Origin: Thalassia testudinum
Taxonomy: Eukaryota > Streptophyta > Magnoliopsida > Alismatales > Hydrocharitaceae
Assembly (NCBI GenBank): GCA_037157565.1
Contig: JAZHRO010000026.1
Span: forward strand, 34,772,501-34,836,500
Reading direction: 5' to 3'
Length of the DNA: 64,000 nt
Shown here: positions 11,669 to 22,851 of the stretch, in pieces
Layout of the letters: each line of letters starts with the position of its first letter
Numbering within the stretch: the first letter of the stretch is position 1
Translations under genes and position numbers: made by a program
Notes under the pieces: generated by a model
Told to the model about the DNA's origin: nothing
Database searches by the model: none
What the model saw: only the letters and a program-made list of their open reading frames with translations

Positions 11669-12551
11669 CCTCCCTCATCCTCCGGCCAGCTGCAACTCTT
11701 CCCCCACATTTATCTAATCTCCCTCCGCCCTCCCTCAACAAACGAGGCCATACTTAGAAACGATTTTGAAAATCCCTGGAAGGGTGGAGGAGAGGAGTTA
11801 AGAGGAGGCGGAGAAAGGAGAGAAGGATCTTCGCCTTCCCCCTAGTGGGGAACCATCATCCAGGAACCGTGTAACCTGTGTGCACTGTGCACCAAATCAC
11901 CTTCCAGCCTGCTCCAGCTGCCCTGCAGGTGCCCGCTCCTTCTCCACCTTGTGCGCCCCTACCAGGCCGCACCCATCTCCAACGCCCCTGCCATGCTGCG
12001 CCCATCTCCAGCTGCCTCTCCAGTCACCGCACCAGCACCATCACCCTTCCAGGCCGCACCCATCTCCAACACCCCTGCCAGGCCACACCCATCTCCAACA
12101 CCCCTGCCAGGCCGCACCCATCTCCTTCCGCCTCTCCAGTCACTGCACTAGCGCCATCACCGCACCAGCCTGCACCTGCACCCAACCCCTGCAGGCGCCC
12201 GCTCCACCCAACCCGCGCTCGCAGGCGCTTCCCCCTCCAGTGCTCACACCACTCCAGCCCGCAGGCACCGCACCTTCTCCACCTTGCGCGCCCCTGCCAG
12301 GCCGCACCCATCTCCAGCGCCCCTGCAGGTCTCGCTCCAGCACCACCAGCGCACCTCACTGCAGCGCCTCCACCTTGTGCATGCCCTTCTCCAGCGCCCG
12401 CAGGTGCTCTGCCTGCCACCAGTGCCCACCTTTAGGCGCACCGCCCCCTTGCCCTTCCAAGCCCGCGCCTCTCCAGCCATTGCAGCGTGCCCCCCTCCTC
12501 CAGGGCCCTTCACTGCATGCACTACCTCGCCCCACCCGCGCCCCTACCAGG
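11669..12551 (+). repeat. Solo LTR C, middle part with GC-rich tandem array
   Basis: This is the part of C between insertions A and B. At about 11960-12330 it holds an imperfect minisatellite with a unit of roughly 29 bp (GCCGCACCCATCTCC followed by AACACCCCTGCCAG). The array gives Pro/Ala/Ser-rich open frames in several phases on both strands. They have no start context or homology I recognise and are composition artefacts. Confidence 0.75.
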
Positions 12552-14541
12552 TGACGAGTCGATTGTTCGCTTTAAAGTCGTTTGTAGTTTTATATGGTGG
12601 AAAAATCGACTAATCAATATTTAAAAGGAAATAACCACTCGCAGAAGAGCGGGTCGTATCCACGGGGAGGTAATGATGCAATAATATCTCACTTATTTCG
12701 TATTCGTTCAATCTCATGAGAAATCCGTAGTCAAATCTGACATGAAATGCGATGGAAAGAAGCACAATATCTTGAAAACATAAGGGTAGATGTGCAATTT
12801 TTCCTCACTGAAATATTCAATAATCATGTGATGATTTTATGCAATTTTCCATTGACATGTATTAAAGAAATTTATGCAATTTAAATTCCAAAACCAATGT
12901 CAAACAATGTTAATTACAAAAGCCATGTAATTGTAATAGAACTTGAGAATGAAGTTGTAAATTTTACCACAATAAAATATTTATAAACCAAAATTCTTTT
13001 TCCTGGCAATGGCATGAAATGTAATAACTAATTAACTCCATAACAGAGCATTTTACCTCTCTCCTCCTCGCGATCGGGAGAGAGGTTCAATCGAGGAGAG
13101 GTTCGCACATGCGGGTGGTTGAAGTGAGGCCGTCGTGGTGGTGGTAGCCGCACGTCGAGCGATGGCCAGAGTTGCCCTGACGGAGCTCCGGCGAAGGTGG
13201 CTAGAAACGGTGCTGCAGCTGCTAGAGGTGAAGTGAGCGTGCGTAGGCGCGGGAAGGTTGCAGGCGGGTACGCACGGGACTGCACGTGCGTGGAGGTGGC
13301 GCTGCTGGCAGGTGCGCGCACTATTGAAGGTGGAGTGGGGGTGGAGGCCTCTGTTGCAGGCGTGCGGGTGAGGGCTGGAGCCAGTGCTGCACGCTGGCTG
13401 GAGGCGTGGGCATGCTGCTGTTGGCGGAAGGCGTGGCGCGGGAAGGCTACAGGTGTTGGCGAGCGTACGCTGGAAGTGGCGGTCAGACGCAGCAGGGGCA
13501 TGCGCAGGCGAAAGGTGTGGCTGCAGTTGCTGGCGAGCGTGCGCTGGCCATGCCCGCCTTGTGCGCGGCGGGAGGTGTGCGGGGGAATGCTGCAGCTGGT
13601 GCGGCTCAGGCGTGCGGGCGGGCGTGGGAAGGCTGCAGGGGCGCGCTTCTGCAGATGACAGGGAGCGTACGCGCGCGGTTGGTGTGGATGGAAATGGAGG
13701 TTGCTGTTGCAGATGTGCGGCAGGAAGGCGTGTGTGGGCTGGGGATGGCGTTGGAGGATGGAAGGGTCGTGCAGTGTAGCTGTGACCGGTGGCTGAAAGA
13801 AGAACTAAGCCAGGGAAGGAAGATGAAGGTGTGATGTAGGAGCTTCAGACGTTCGGGAAATTTCCCAGACGTCTTAACTGTCTGAGGAGTGGAATTGCAG
13901 TGGCTGTGGCGGTGGTTGTTGGTGACGACGGCGAGGGAAATACACGCTGAGGTGCTCACAGTAATGCGAACGAGCTCCGGATGGCGGTGTGGCCTGTCAC
14001 ACCACACGCCCACGGTGGTGGAGACTCGTCGCCACGGTTGAGGTTGGTGGTGTGGAATGGAAAAGAGAAGAACTCTCTGCACAGTGGTGGGTCGGTGGTG
14101 GAGGCCTACTCTGCACGGCAGCCTCTCTCCTCTTGTTGTAGCTGCCTGCACGAATTTGAATGGAGAGGCGGGAGTAGATCCACCTTCTCCGCTGATCCAT
14201 GAATGTGCTTTAGTGCGGCAGGAGGCATTGCAGTGGCAGCCGAGTCGTTGCTGAAAAGAAGAATAAAGGATATTATTAAAATATTATGATTATTTATATA
14301 CAAACCCTCAACTTTTATGTTAACTTAAACAATGTACCTAATTGGTTAACTAATTAAACTAATGCCATTCTAAGATAATTCTAAATGCATTTAAAATATG
14401 AATGCAATGCATGAATTATGTAATTAAATTAGAAATATGAATTAATCTATTTACATCCTAATTTATGCTAAATAAATGTTAGAATTAACCTAATGTCTAG
14501 GCACTTAAATACTTAAATAGCCTACAACTATGGGCTAATCA
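12552..14541 (-). mobile_element. Solo LTR B (1,990 bp)
   Basis: It starts TGACGAGTCG and ends GGGCTAATCA, flanked by CCAGG at 12547-12551 and 14542-14546, with no internal domain. Both ends and the block near 13975-14110 match LTR A, but the middle is diverged, so it is a sister family. By comparison with A its sense strand is minus. An imperfect version of A's 28-bp palindrome is at 13847-13874. The GC-rich open frames at 13028-13834 are artefacts. Confidence 0.93.
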
Positions 14542-14546
14542 CCAGG

Positions 14547-15232
14547 CCCGCAGAACCACCGCTCGCCACCTCCTTCTCCTTCTTGCAGCCACCACAGGCT
14601 GCCATCAGCCACGCCGTCACCACCATCGGGTGCGCCCTAGCGGGGTGATCTTCAGCGGCAGCCTCGACGTTCGTCTCTCCTCCTCCTGTGCGCACAAGCT
14701 GCGGCAACAAATCCTTTGTTTTGAAGTTGATTAAAAATTACATTTAATGCCATTGCCACCAGAAATTAATTTTCATTTATGATTATTTTATTGTGGCAAA
14801 ATTACGAAATGCACACTCATGCTTTCTGATAATTGCACGTTATTGATATTCACCTGTTTCAAGATTGGTTTTGGGATTTACATGTGTACCAATTTTCTTT
14901 AGTATATGTCAATTGAAAATTACATAAAATCATCATATATTTATTGAAGATTTCAGTGAGGGAAAATTGCACATATACCCTTATATTTTTGAGTTATTGG
15001 GAATCTTCTTTCCATCGCATTTTATGTCGGATTTGACTAGGGATTTCGCACTTGACCGAACGAATACGAAATAATCGAGAGTTTATTGCATAATTGCCTC
15101 CCTGTGGACATGACCCGCTCTTCTGTGAGTAGTTGTTTTTATTGTTGATTAGTCGATTTTTCCACCACTTAAATACTACAACTCGTTATTTCATTTGTGA
15201 AACTCAATCAAAAGCGGAAAATTGACTTGTCA
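14547..15232 (+). repeat. Solo LTR C, right part (U5-like end)
   Basis: The last 690 bp of C. Its reverse complement aligns with the start of LTR B: the Athila-type U5 phrase CCTCCCTGTGGACATGACCC, then a stretch ending in TTGTCA. No gene. Confidence 0.85.
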
Positions 15233-15237
15233 CTAAT

Positions 15238-15381
15238 CAGCACATTATATCATTATTTTATGCATATCTAAAAGAAAGCAGTAAAGATGCAAATAATGCT
15301 TATGCATACATGAATTACCTAACTTATGGTAAGTCCTAGCCTAATTTAGGTCAATTAAGACCTATGATTGCTGCGCAATCA
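15238..15381 (-). repeat. D 3' LTR, part 2
   Basis: Resumes D's LTR after C, matching 52926-53071 closely, and ends GCGCAATCA at 15381 directly before the PPT. Confidence 0.87.
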
Positions 15382-17412
15382 TACCCCCATGCCTAAATCT
15401 TGCTAGTCCTTAGCAAATGTAAGACTAAATTATTCAAAGAAGGGTCCCTAAGGGATTGATTATTTTATCAAGTGTTTGCATAGAGATTTTTTTTCCTTTT
15501 TTTTTTTCATCCTATGCTCTAGAAATCCAGATAATCGTGAAAGTGCAGCTATGTAGCTTTTGCAATGGATTCGAGTAAAAACTAATTCACCTCTAAAGCC
15601 TGTACTTGACCCCTAGTAAAATTCTAGCGGGATAAGCGGACTTCTTCCCTTGGGGTATTAAAGATATTCTATGAATTCCACCTCGGCTTTAGGCTTAGGT
15701 AGAGAATCTCTGAGGGAAAAGATTATATATTTGGTGGCTCACTCTCAGTTGGTGCTACATAGAGATTAGTACTACAGAATCTAGATTCCCAAATTATTAC
15801 GTAACTCAACTCAGAGAAAGACGAGAAAAACTATACTCTCTTTTGATTCCTTTGTATTCATTCTCTGTTACTCTTTTTCTTTTTCTTTTCTTTTCTTTCT
15901 TTTTCTTAGAGCTTACAATCTCACCAGATTCACACATATGACCTATACTTGATGGTTTCACTTGGCATTACACTTTAATTGAGTTTCCATGACTCTAACA
16001 CTAAGTCAGAATTCCTCAGCTAGTATTCGAGCGGTTAGAAACACAAGAAAGGTGGGTTAAAACCATATTTGGTGGATCTCAAATTTATTTGGTGGTATTG
16101 TCTCAATACAACTAAAATAAACACTAAATATTCACTCTTTTTTATTTGTTTTTTCTTCTTTTCTAATTTTTTTTTCAATTTTTCTTTCTTTTCATCATTT
16201 TTTATTATTTTTCTTCTTTTTTTTTTCAACACAACACAACTAGCATACATCCATGAACTTTATTAAGGAGGCATTATTAGGGATTGGTGGTACTCAAGAG
16301 ACATTGGGTGGCTTATTTGGTAGAAGTGCCTACTCATGGCACTGGGAGAGACGGATAGGATGGTGTATTTTTGACCTTGACATTAATACCCTCCTTCAGT
16401 CGAGGATTCCGTAAGGAATGGTCGTGACCATCCACCTTTGCCCTAGTTTTTTGAAAACTCACTCTCCGTGTATTTGTCTTATTTGGTGGCTCTCAAAATT
16501 CACACAAAATGTATACGCAGGAATGGAGGGTGAAAACTATGCCTTATCTCTGAGTATCATCACCTAATTATCTAGGATTCCAAATTCCTTGCACCAATCT
16601 TAGAGCACCAGTACACTCTACTCTCATCTCACACTATTTGGTGGATTTTTGGAAGAAAATCTGCCTGACTCCGAAAACACTGTCCAGGGGTTCAGAAAAA
16701 GAAGCACTGCTTCTTCTCGATAGACTGATGACATTTATCAGCCTTCTCTGTGAATCCATTGCAAATTCTACGTGTGTGTGAAAAATTATACTAGATTCCA
16801 GATTACAAGAATCAACTAGAGGATAAAATCCCTAATGTATTCTCTTAATAAGATAATCTTATTCATGGATGCACTATGTATATATGCTATAAACAAGTAA
16901 CCTCTTATATTCATACTTTATGAAATTTCCCATTCGGGTTACATTCAGCTTGACCCTAAATTTAGAACAAAAGGTGAGCGGGTGAGTCGGAAGTAGTTGT
17001 TGCGAACTATTTCTAGCTCTAATGCGAGCATTGGAGGTGGAGTGGGTTGTTCTTTTATTTAGGGTCCTAAAGTATGTTTGACATGTAGCTCTGAGGTTTT
17101 CCTAAATGTTGGCATAAAAATTTTTTAGTTTTACAGTATCTACCCCCCATGCCTAAGTTCTTGCATGTTCTCATGATGACTATAAAAGAAGATAAATACA
17201 GCAGGGAGTAAATGGGTAGAAATCACCTGTAATTGCTCCTGAAATTATACATTCAGCATCGGCCAACCTGATAGCATGCAATATGCAGAAAGAAAATATG
17301 CTAAAAGAAAATATGCTATGTATAAAAATGGTTATGTATAGATGATGGTAGAATGTGGGATATGCTATCTATATGTGCTGAGTTTAATGCCTCCAACTGG
17401 GCGAGAATTCAA
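15382..17412 (-). other. D PPT and non-coding inter-PPT region
   Basis: The terminal PPT is at 15382-15394 (minus AGGCATGGGGGTA). An internal GCATGGGGGGTA copy is at 17141-17151, next to a decayed GAGGACATTG-like box. Between them are about 1.7 kb without genes, holding T-rich tracts (15487-15508, 15870-15905, 16138-16226). There are also scattered copies of ATTTGGTGG, often followed by CTCTC or ATCTC, near 15729, 16066, 16085, 16479 and 16635, with a variant near 16311. Short Lys- or Phe-rich open frames at 16035-16266 reflect the homopolymers. Confidence 0.65.
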
Positions 17413-20248
17413 TCACACGTCCTCAATAAGATGAATGATCTCGTCAGTTGGAGGAGGTTCCTGGGTCAAAAATGGCCTGAGGCGCTGGCCATTTACTGTA
17501 GATATATGCCTAGATTTTGGGTCCTTGATCTGGACCACCCCATTAGGATATGGGTGAATCACAACATATGGGCTAGTCCACTTGGACTTGAGCTTCCTTG
17601 AAAAGAATTTCAGTTGTGAATCAAACAACCAGACTTGCTGGTTAGGCATGAATGTTTTTCTCCAGATGTGGTGGTCATGAAAGGCCTTGGTCTTGTCCTT
17701 GTATATCGATGCGATCTCATAGTCCTCCCACCGGATCTCTTCTAATTCGTTGAGCTAGAGTTTCCGTTCTTGACCTCCTGCATCGAGGTCGAGGTTACAT
17801 TTTCGCATTGCCCAAAAGGCACGGTGTTCCAGCTCTATAGGAAGGTGATAGGCCTTGCCATATACCATACGATATGGTGACATTCCGAGTGGGGCCTTGT
17901 ATGCGGTCTGATATGCCCAAAGTGCATCAACTAATTTATCGGACTAGTCCTTTTCTAGTCTAACCATCTTCTGGAGAATCAGCTTGATCTGATGGTTAGA
18001 CACTTCAGCCTGTCCATTGGTCTGCGGGTGATATGGGGTGGCTATATGGTGATGTACCCTGTATTTCTTTAATAATGACCTGAAGTGGGCGTGGATGAAG
18101 TGGCTTCCCCCGTCCCTAATCAGAGCACGGGGTATTCCGAAATTTTGTGAAGATGTATTGCTGTACGAAAGAAATGACGGTCATATGATCAGCCCGTCTC
18201 ACCGGGATGGCCTCGACCCACTTTGAGACATAGTCAACGGCTAGTAATATATACTCGAAGCCATGCGAGTTCAAAAAAGGGCCCATAAAATCGATGCCCC
18301 AGACATCGAACACTTCTACAACCATTATGGGCTGGAGTGGCATCATGTCTTTCCTGGTCATAGAACCGACCGACTGGCATCATTTGCAGTGTTGGCATAT
18401 TCGTGTGTATCTTTGAAAATAGTTGGCCAGAAAAATCCCAACTACAAAATTTTTGCAGTGGTTTTCCGTCCCGAGAAATGACCACCACAAGCATCATTGT
18501 GGCAAAAAGTTAACACACTGGGGATTTTAGAATCTGGGATGCATCTTTGAATAATCTGATCCGCTCCAATGCAGAAGAGCAGTGGGTCATCTCAGAGGTA
18601 GAATTTGGCCTCTGCAGTAAATTTGAGTTTCTGGTCCTTGGATAGGTTCGTGGGAATCTTGCCTGTGGCAAGATAGTTTGCGATATCTGCGTACCACGAG
18701 AACTCAACAGAGTGAATTGCCAAAATGGATTCATCCGAAAATTGGTCGTGGATAGGTAGGGAATAAGGAATGTGGCCTGGGTCCAGTCTGGATAGGTGAT
18801 CCGCCACAACATTCTGCTTTCCAGCTTTGTCGCGGATTTCAATATCAAATTCTTGCAATAGAAGGATCCATCTGATGAGCTGGGGTTTGGCATCCTTCTT
18901 TGCCAACAAATGCCGGAGGGCAGAGTGGTCAGTGAAGATGATAACTTTGGACCCTAATAAATAAGATCTGAATTTCTCCAACCCGAATACTATTGTTAGC
19001 AGTTCTTTTTTGGTGACAGTATAATTGCGCTGAGCCTCATTCAGTGTCTTGCTAGGATAGTATATGACAAAAGGTTGTTTCTCCCGACGCTGGCCTAAAA
19101 CAGCACCGACGGCGAAATCAGAAGCGTCGCACATCATCTCAAAATCAAGCAACCAGTCAGTTGGTTGGAGAATCGGGGAATCAGTGACAGCACTTCGTAA
19201 AGTCTCAAAGGCGCTGAGACACGAGGTGTCGAATTCGAATGGGGCATCGGCAACAAGGAGATTCGTCAAAGGTCGTGCAATTTTCGAGAAATCACGTATA
19301 AATCTCTGATAGAAGCTGACATGACCCAAGAATGATCTGATATACTTGACTAAGCTAGGTGGTGGTAAGTGGGAAATAATCTCAGAGTTAGCTTGATCGA
19401 CCTCGAGTCCATTTTTAGGGATCCTATGCCCTAGTACTATGCCATCCCTCACCATGAAATGGCTTTTCTCCCAGGATAGTACTAGGTTTACCTCAATACA
19501 CCGTTTTAGGATTTTGATGAGGTTATCAAGACAAGATGTGAAATCATCTCCAAAAATGAAGTCATCCATGAACACCTCCACATAGTCCCCAATCATGTCA
19601 GAGAAGATAGCCATCATACAATGCTGAAATGTTGCTGGTGCGTTGCAGAGGCCAAAGGGCATCCGCTTGAAAGCGAATGTTCCAAAGGGGCATGTGAATG
19701 TGGTCTTGTCTAGATCTTCTGGGCTAATCGCTACTTGATTATACCCAGAGTATCCATCTAGAAAGCAAAAGAAACTATGTCCGGCTAACTGTTCCAAGAT
19801 CTGATCAATGAAAGGCAAAGGAAAGTGATCCTTATAGGTAGCTATGTTCAGTTTCCTATAGTCGATGTAGACCTGCCAAGATGTCGCAGTGCGGGTCAGG
19901 ATGGATTCGCCTTTATCATTTTTTACTACGGTGAGTCTTGCTTTCTTGGGCACTATTTGGATCGGACTCACCCATTGGCTGTCAAAGATTGGGTATACAA
20001 TACCTGCATCCAGCCATTTGATGATCTCCTTCTTAACAACCTCTAGCATATTCGGGTTTAGATTTCTTTAAGGTTGTCTCGAAGGTTTCACCCCTTCATC
20101 TGTGTAAATGTGATGAGTGCAATACGAGGGGCGAATATCGCGGAGATCAGCAATGCTCCAGCCCATAGCAGCCCTATGATCTTGTAGCGTAGAAATCAAT
20201 TGATGCTCCTGTTCTTGGGTTAAGTGGGCACTAATAATGATCGGGTAT
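17413..20248 (-). pseudogene. pol: Element D pol remnant (RT, RNase H, integrase)
   Basis: Decayed Athila-like pol. The segment 18592-20049 keeps 485 uninterrupted codons of RT and RNase [16 protein letters not shown], catalytic FMDD (followed by FIFG, one residue shorter than in A), [14 protein letters not shown] and [13 protein letters not shown] replaces a Gln just upstream (RQP-stop-RNLNPN). Beyond 18592 the HHCC finger region has a stop and a frameshift. The integrase core (18116-18361) has [10 protein letters not shown], and another frameshift follows at FRNTPC. The tail 17413-17649 (NQQVWLFDSQLKFF, VNGQRLRPFL) is open again. The upstream end continues across element E into 41325-41535. 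It is not functional. Confidence 0.9.
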
Positions 20249-20569
20249 TGATAACACTACATCTTACAAGGTTAATTCTGCCAAAAGGGGTCAGTCTTAA
20301 GGGTAATGTGCATAAATAACACATCATAAATGGGCATGGGAGAATGACATGCATCACACATTGAGATTGCTTATTAAATAGTATTAATGGCCATTTCTAT
20401 AAGTTCATGTCAAAATAGGCCTCAGATGAGCAATCAGACCACACAGATGGATTCAGAGCGACGAACGGAGTCCAACGGACTCAAAATCGGCCAAATCCGA
20501 CATTCGGAGCACCCACAAATGACCCAAGAAGTTCTAACCGTTGATCTGATGATCAACAGTGACGAGGCG

Positions 20570-20579
20570 GACACGTGGC
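20570..20579. promoter_or_regulatory. G-box/ABRE-like element in E U3
   Basis: GACACGTGGC, the classical bZIP-bound G-box, lies about 530 bp before the TATA. The corresponding 3' LTR site (about 40251-40260) reads CCATGTGGC, so it is lost there by C-to-T change. Confidence 0.45.
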
Positions 20580-21103
20580 AGCATCAGGAGCACCCCCGTC
20601 TGTCGTGCGATGTAGCCCCAGCACGAAGATCTAACTGCAACCATCCGATCTTCATCGAACGGCTGACGAATGGTAAAGGAGTGCGACCATCCGCACTCGT
20701 GCCCCGCCCTGCACGAAGCGATCGCGGGTTTGAATCGCCTGCTGCACCTCATCTGCTGATTTTGCCCGCGCGCTCAAATTTAGCCGCTCGATCGGCATCG
20801 AGTGGTCTCAATAGCACTATGTGGTGCACTCGTAGATGTTGATCCTCCATGCACGTGCCTACGCCGGTCGATGACGCCTGCGCTGACGTGCGCTTGAGGC
20901 ACGATCCAAGCGCACTCTTCGCGAGATCTCAGCCATCCAATCTGCGATTGGACGACCCACAACACGCGCACACGGATTGTGTGTGAAGAACGGGCGCGCG
21001 CGTGAGATCGTTGGGTAGGGGGCTTCACTAACGCTTTTAGCATGGGTTTAGCGACATCCCGAACGTCGCTAAAGCCCATACTTAAAATAGAAACCTCTTC
21101 TTC

Positions 21104-21113
21104 CTATATAAAC
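21104..21113 (+). promoter_or_regulatory. TATA box, E 5' LTR
   Basis: CTATATAAAC, conserved at 40788-40797 in the 3' LTR. It is preceded by a CTTCTTC tract. Confidence 0.6.
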
Positions 21114-21648
21114 CCCTCCTAACCACCCATGTAAAGCATTTAATTCACTTAGCAAGTGTTGTAACACCCTCCTAGCCTCCTTTAGCATCTCTTGTAGTCA
21201 ATAGAGTCGACAAGTCGCCGACGGAACCTCCTTCCATCACCGTGGCCGCCTCGCCATCTCCCTCTCTCTCTCTCTTTCTCTCCCTTTACTCTAGCTTTAC
21301 TTTCCTTTTGTTTAAGCATTTAGTTATCGCTGTATTTGTAAAACTTGAATTGCATGTTTAATATAGTGTTAATGTTGTTCTCCATCTTGATTTGAGTGAT
21401 TGCTATGAATTAAAGGACTCTAACCCTACTCTCTCTCTCTTTATCTCTCTCACTCATTTTTCCCCACGTCTTCTCGCAAGCAAAAAAACCTGTTATTTCC
21501 GTGACACTAAGTGACAAGAAAAATCCTATTTTCACGCCTCCCTATGATTGACACTCGGACTCACGTCTGTTTCTTTTTTAAAATCGACGTTGCGAACGCG
21601 AACTATAACGATCCTTTTAAACAAACACATCTTTAGCATGTCAGTTTT

Positions 21649-21666
21649 TGGCGCCGTTGCCGGGGA
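21649..21666 (+). promoter_or_regulatory. E primer-binding site (tRNA-Asp)
   Basis: TGGCGCCGTTGCCGGGGA, five bases after the 5' LTR. It is an exact 18-nt complement to the tRNA-Asp 3' end. Confidence 0.93.
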
Positions 21667-22851
21667 GGCAACGGATTTATTCTATCACTTCCATTTTACA
21701 TCCATGCTCACATCATCTAACGCATTTTCTCCCTCTACTTGATGGTTGCAGGAACTTGGCGCTTGGACGGTGAAGCAGTGCAACCCGTGACAGTAGAGAT
21801 GGAGTAAGTGCAACAAGGACTGATTGTGAGTAATTCTTCACCCATGCTTGTTTGCTTGCCTAAAAAAAATCTAAAAAAATTGTAAAATTGAAACAAAATT
21901 GGCGTAGTGTATGATTTCCTGATCCACATCCTCAACACATCACCCAACAAAAAAATTATACACTCTAACATCCTTGATGACCTAGCCTTTTTGGAGTGTT
22001 CTTCTTTCTTTTTGAGTGGTGTTTGCGAAGCCACCGTGAATTGACATGGGCCGCACCACTCAACCCTAAAATCAACTCATTTGATAGAAGTTGCATGAAC
22101 ACTAGGATGAACACTTTAGGATTTTAGAGCCTCTTCACATCAAAGGAAATCTACTCTCACCAATTGTGTGCAAAACTTGGCGTGCCCACTTGAAACTTGT
22201 TTGAAAACATTAAGACACGTCAACCCTAAAAAATACAAAAGGACAAACATTAAAAGATACCACATCTTAAATCCTTGCTTGAAAACCATGTTTTGATAGG
22301 AGCACACACATTGGAATTGGAAAACTAAGAGGCACCACCCCAATCAACGCCTCATCACATAACCCAAGCACAAGCATTGTCCTAGCCCCATTAAAACAGA
22401 GTAGACGTGCCCTAGGCAGGACTAGGTTAAGTCTCAAGAGGTGTGGTTTTGTTCGTTAGGCATTTGGCTTTCATTCCCTTAGTAGAATCTGGTGACTAGG
22501 CTGTGGGGAAGTGTCAAACGACTGGGGTTATGGGGTCTATGGAACCGGCGGTGCAAGCCAAAGGGAGAACCTTCCCTACAATCCCCTCGTAATCAACCTG
22601 GCCAGATTAGCTTTGGGAAGGGTAGTCCAGTGCTAACGGACTTGATCGCCCTTTTGGGGATTTCTAGGTCCCCTAAGGAATACACTATAAGAACTAGTTT
22701 TGTCTACTTGGTTGTGCACATGCACTTCTCGTATCTATCTCTCTCTGCATCCCCTCCTATTCTTCTCTAGTGTATGCATGGGAGACGATCACTTCATCCC
22801 AAGTTGTTTGTTTTGGGATGGGAATCCAAGAGACCTGACTTTGCTAGAAAC
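21667..22851 (+). other. E leader between PBS and gag
   Basis: About 1.2 kb of untranslated leader with no recognisable gene. Small open frames on both strands have no homology I can see. Confidence 0.6.

Larger units (their letters stand above)
327..15232 (+). mobile_element. Solo LTR C (interrupted by A and B)
   Basis: It begins TGATGAGTCC and ends GACTTGTCA, flanked by CTAAT at 322-326 and 15233-15237. Removing A (547-11668) and B (12552-14546) leaves about 1.79 kb. Its right end, read on the minus strand, resembles the ends of LTRs A and B (ATCGACTAATC, ACTC-CAGAAGAGCGGGTC), so it is a related LTR in the opposite orientation. No internal domain is present, so it is a solo LTR left by LTR-LTR recombination. 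The unoccupied target is visible near 52921-52930 in the other D LTR, where CTAAT is single. Confidence 0.9.
20249..21643 (+). repeat. E 5' LTR (1,395 bp)
   Basis: TGATAACACTAC...CATGTCA. U3 holds an intact G-box/ABRE-like GACACGTGGC (20570-20579) and a short hairpin GTTGATC-TGAT-GATCAAC (20540-20557). A TATA box is at 21104-21113 and CT microsatellites lie downstream. Short open frames inside it are not supported as genes. Confidence 0.94.

Noticed and set aside
11878..12554. Pro/Ala-rich open frame resembling an extensin-like host gene
   Set aside because: It comes from a 29-bp GC-rich minisatellite inside solo LTR C. Two plus-strand phases are open at once and there is no gene structure.
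16035..16266. Lys-rich and Phe-rich small proteins
   Set aside because: Both are readings of the same T-rich tract in D's inter-PPT region.
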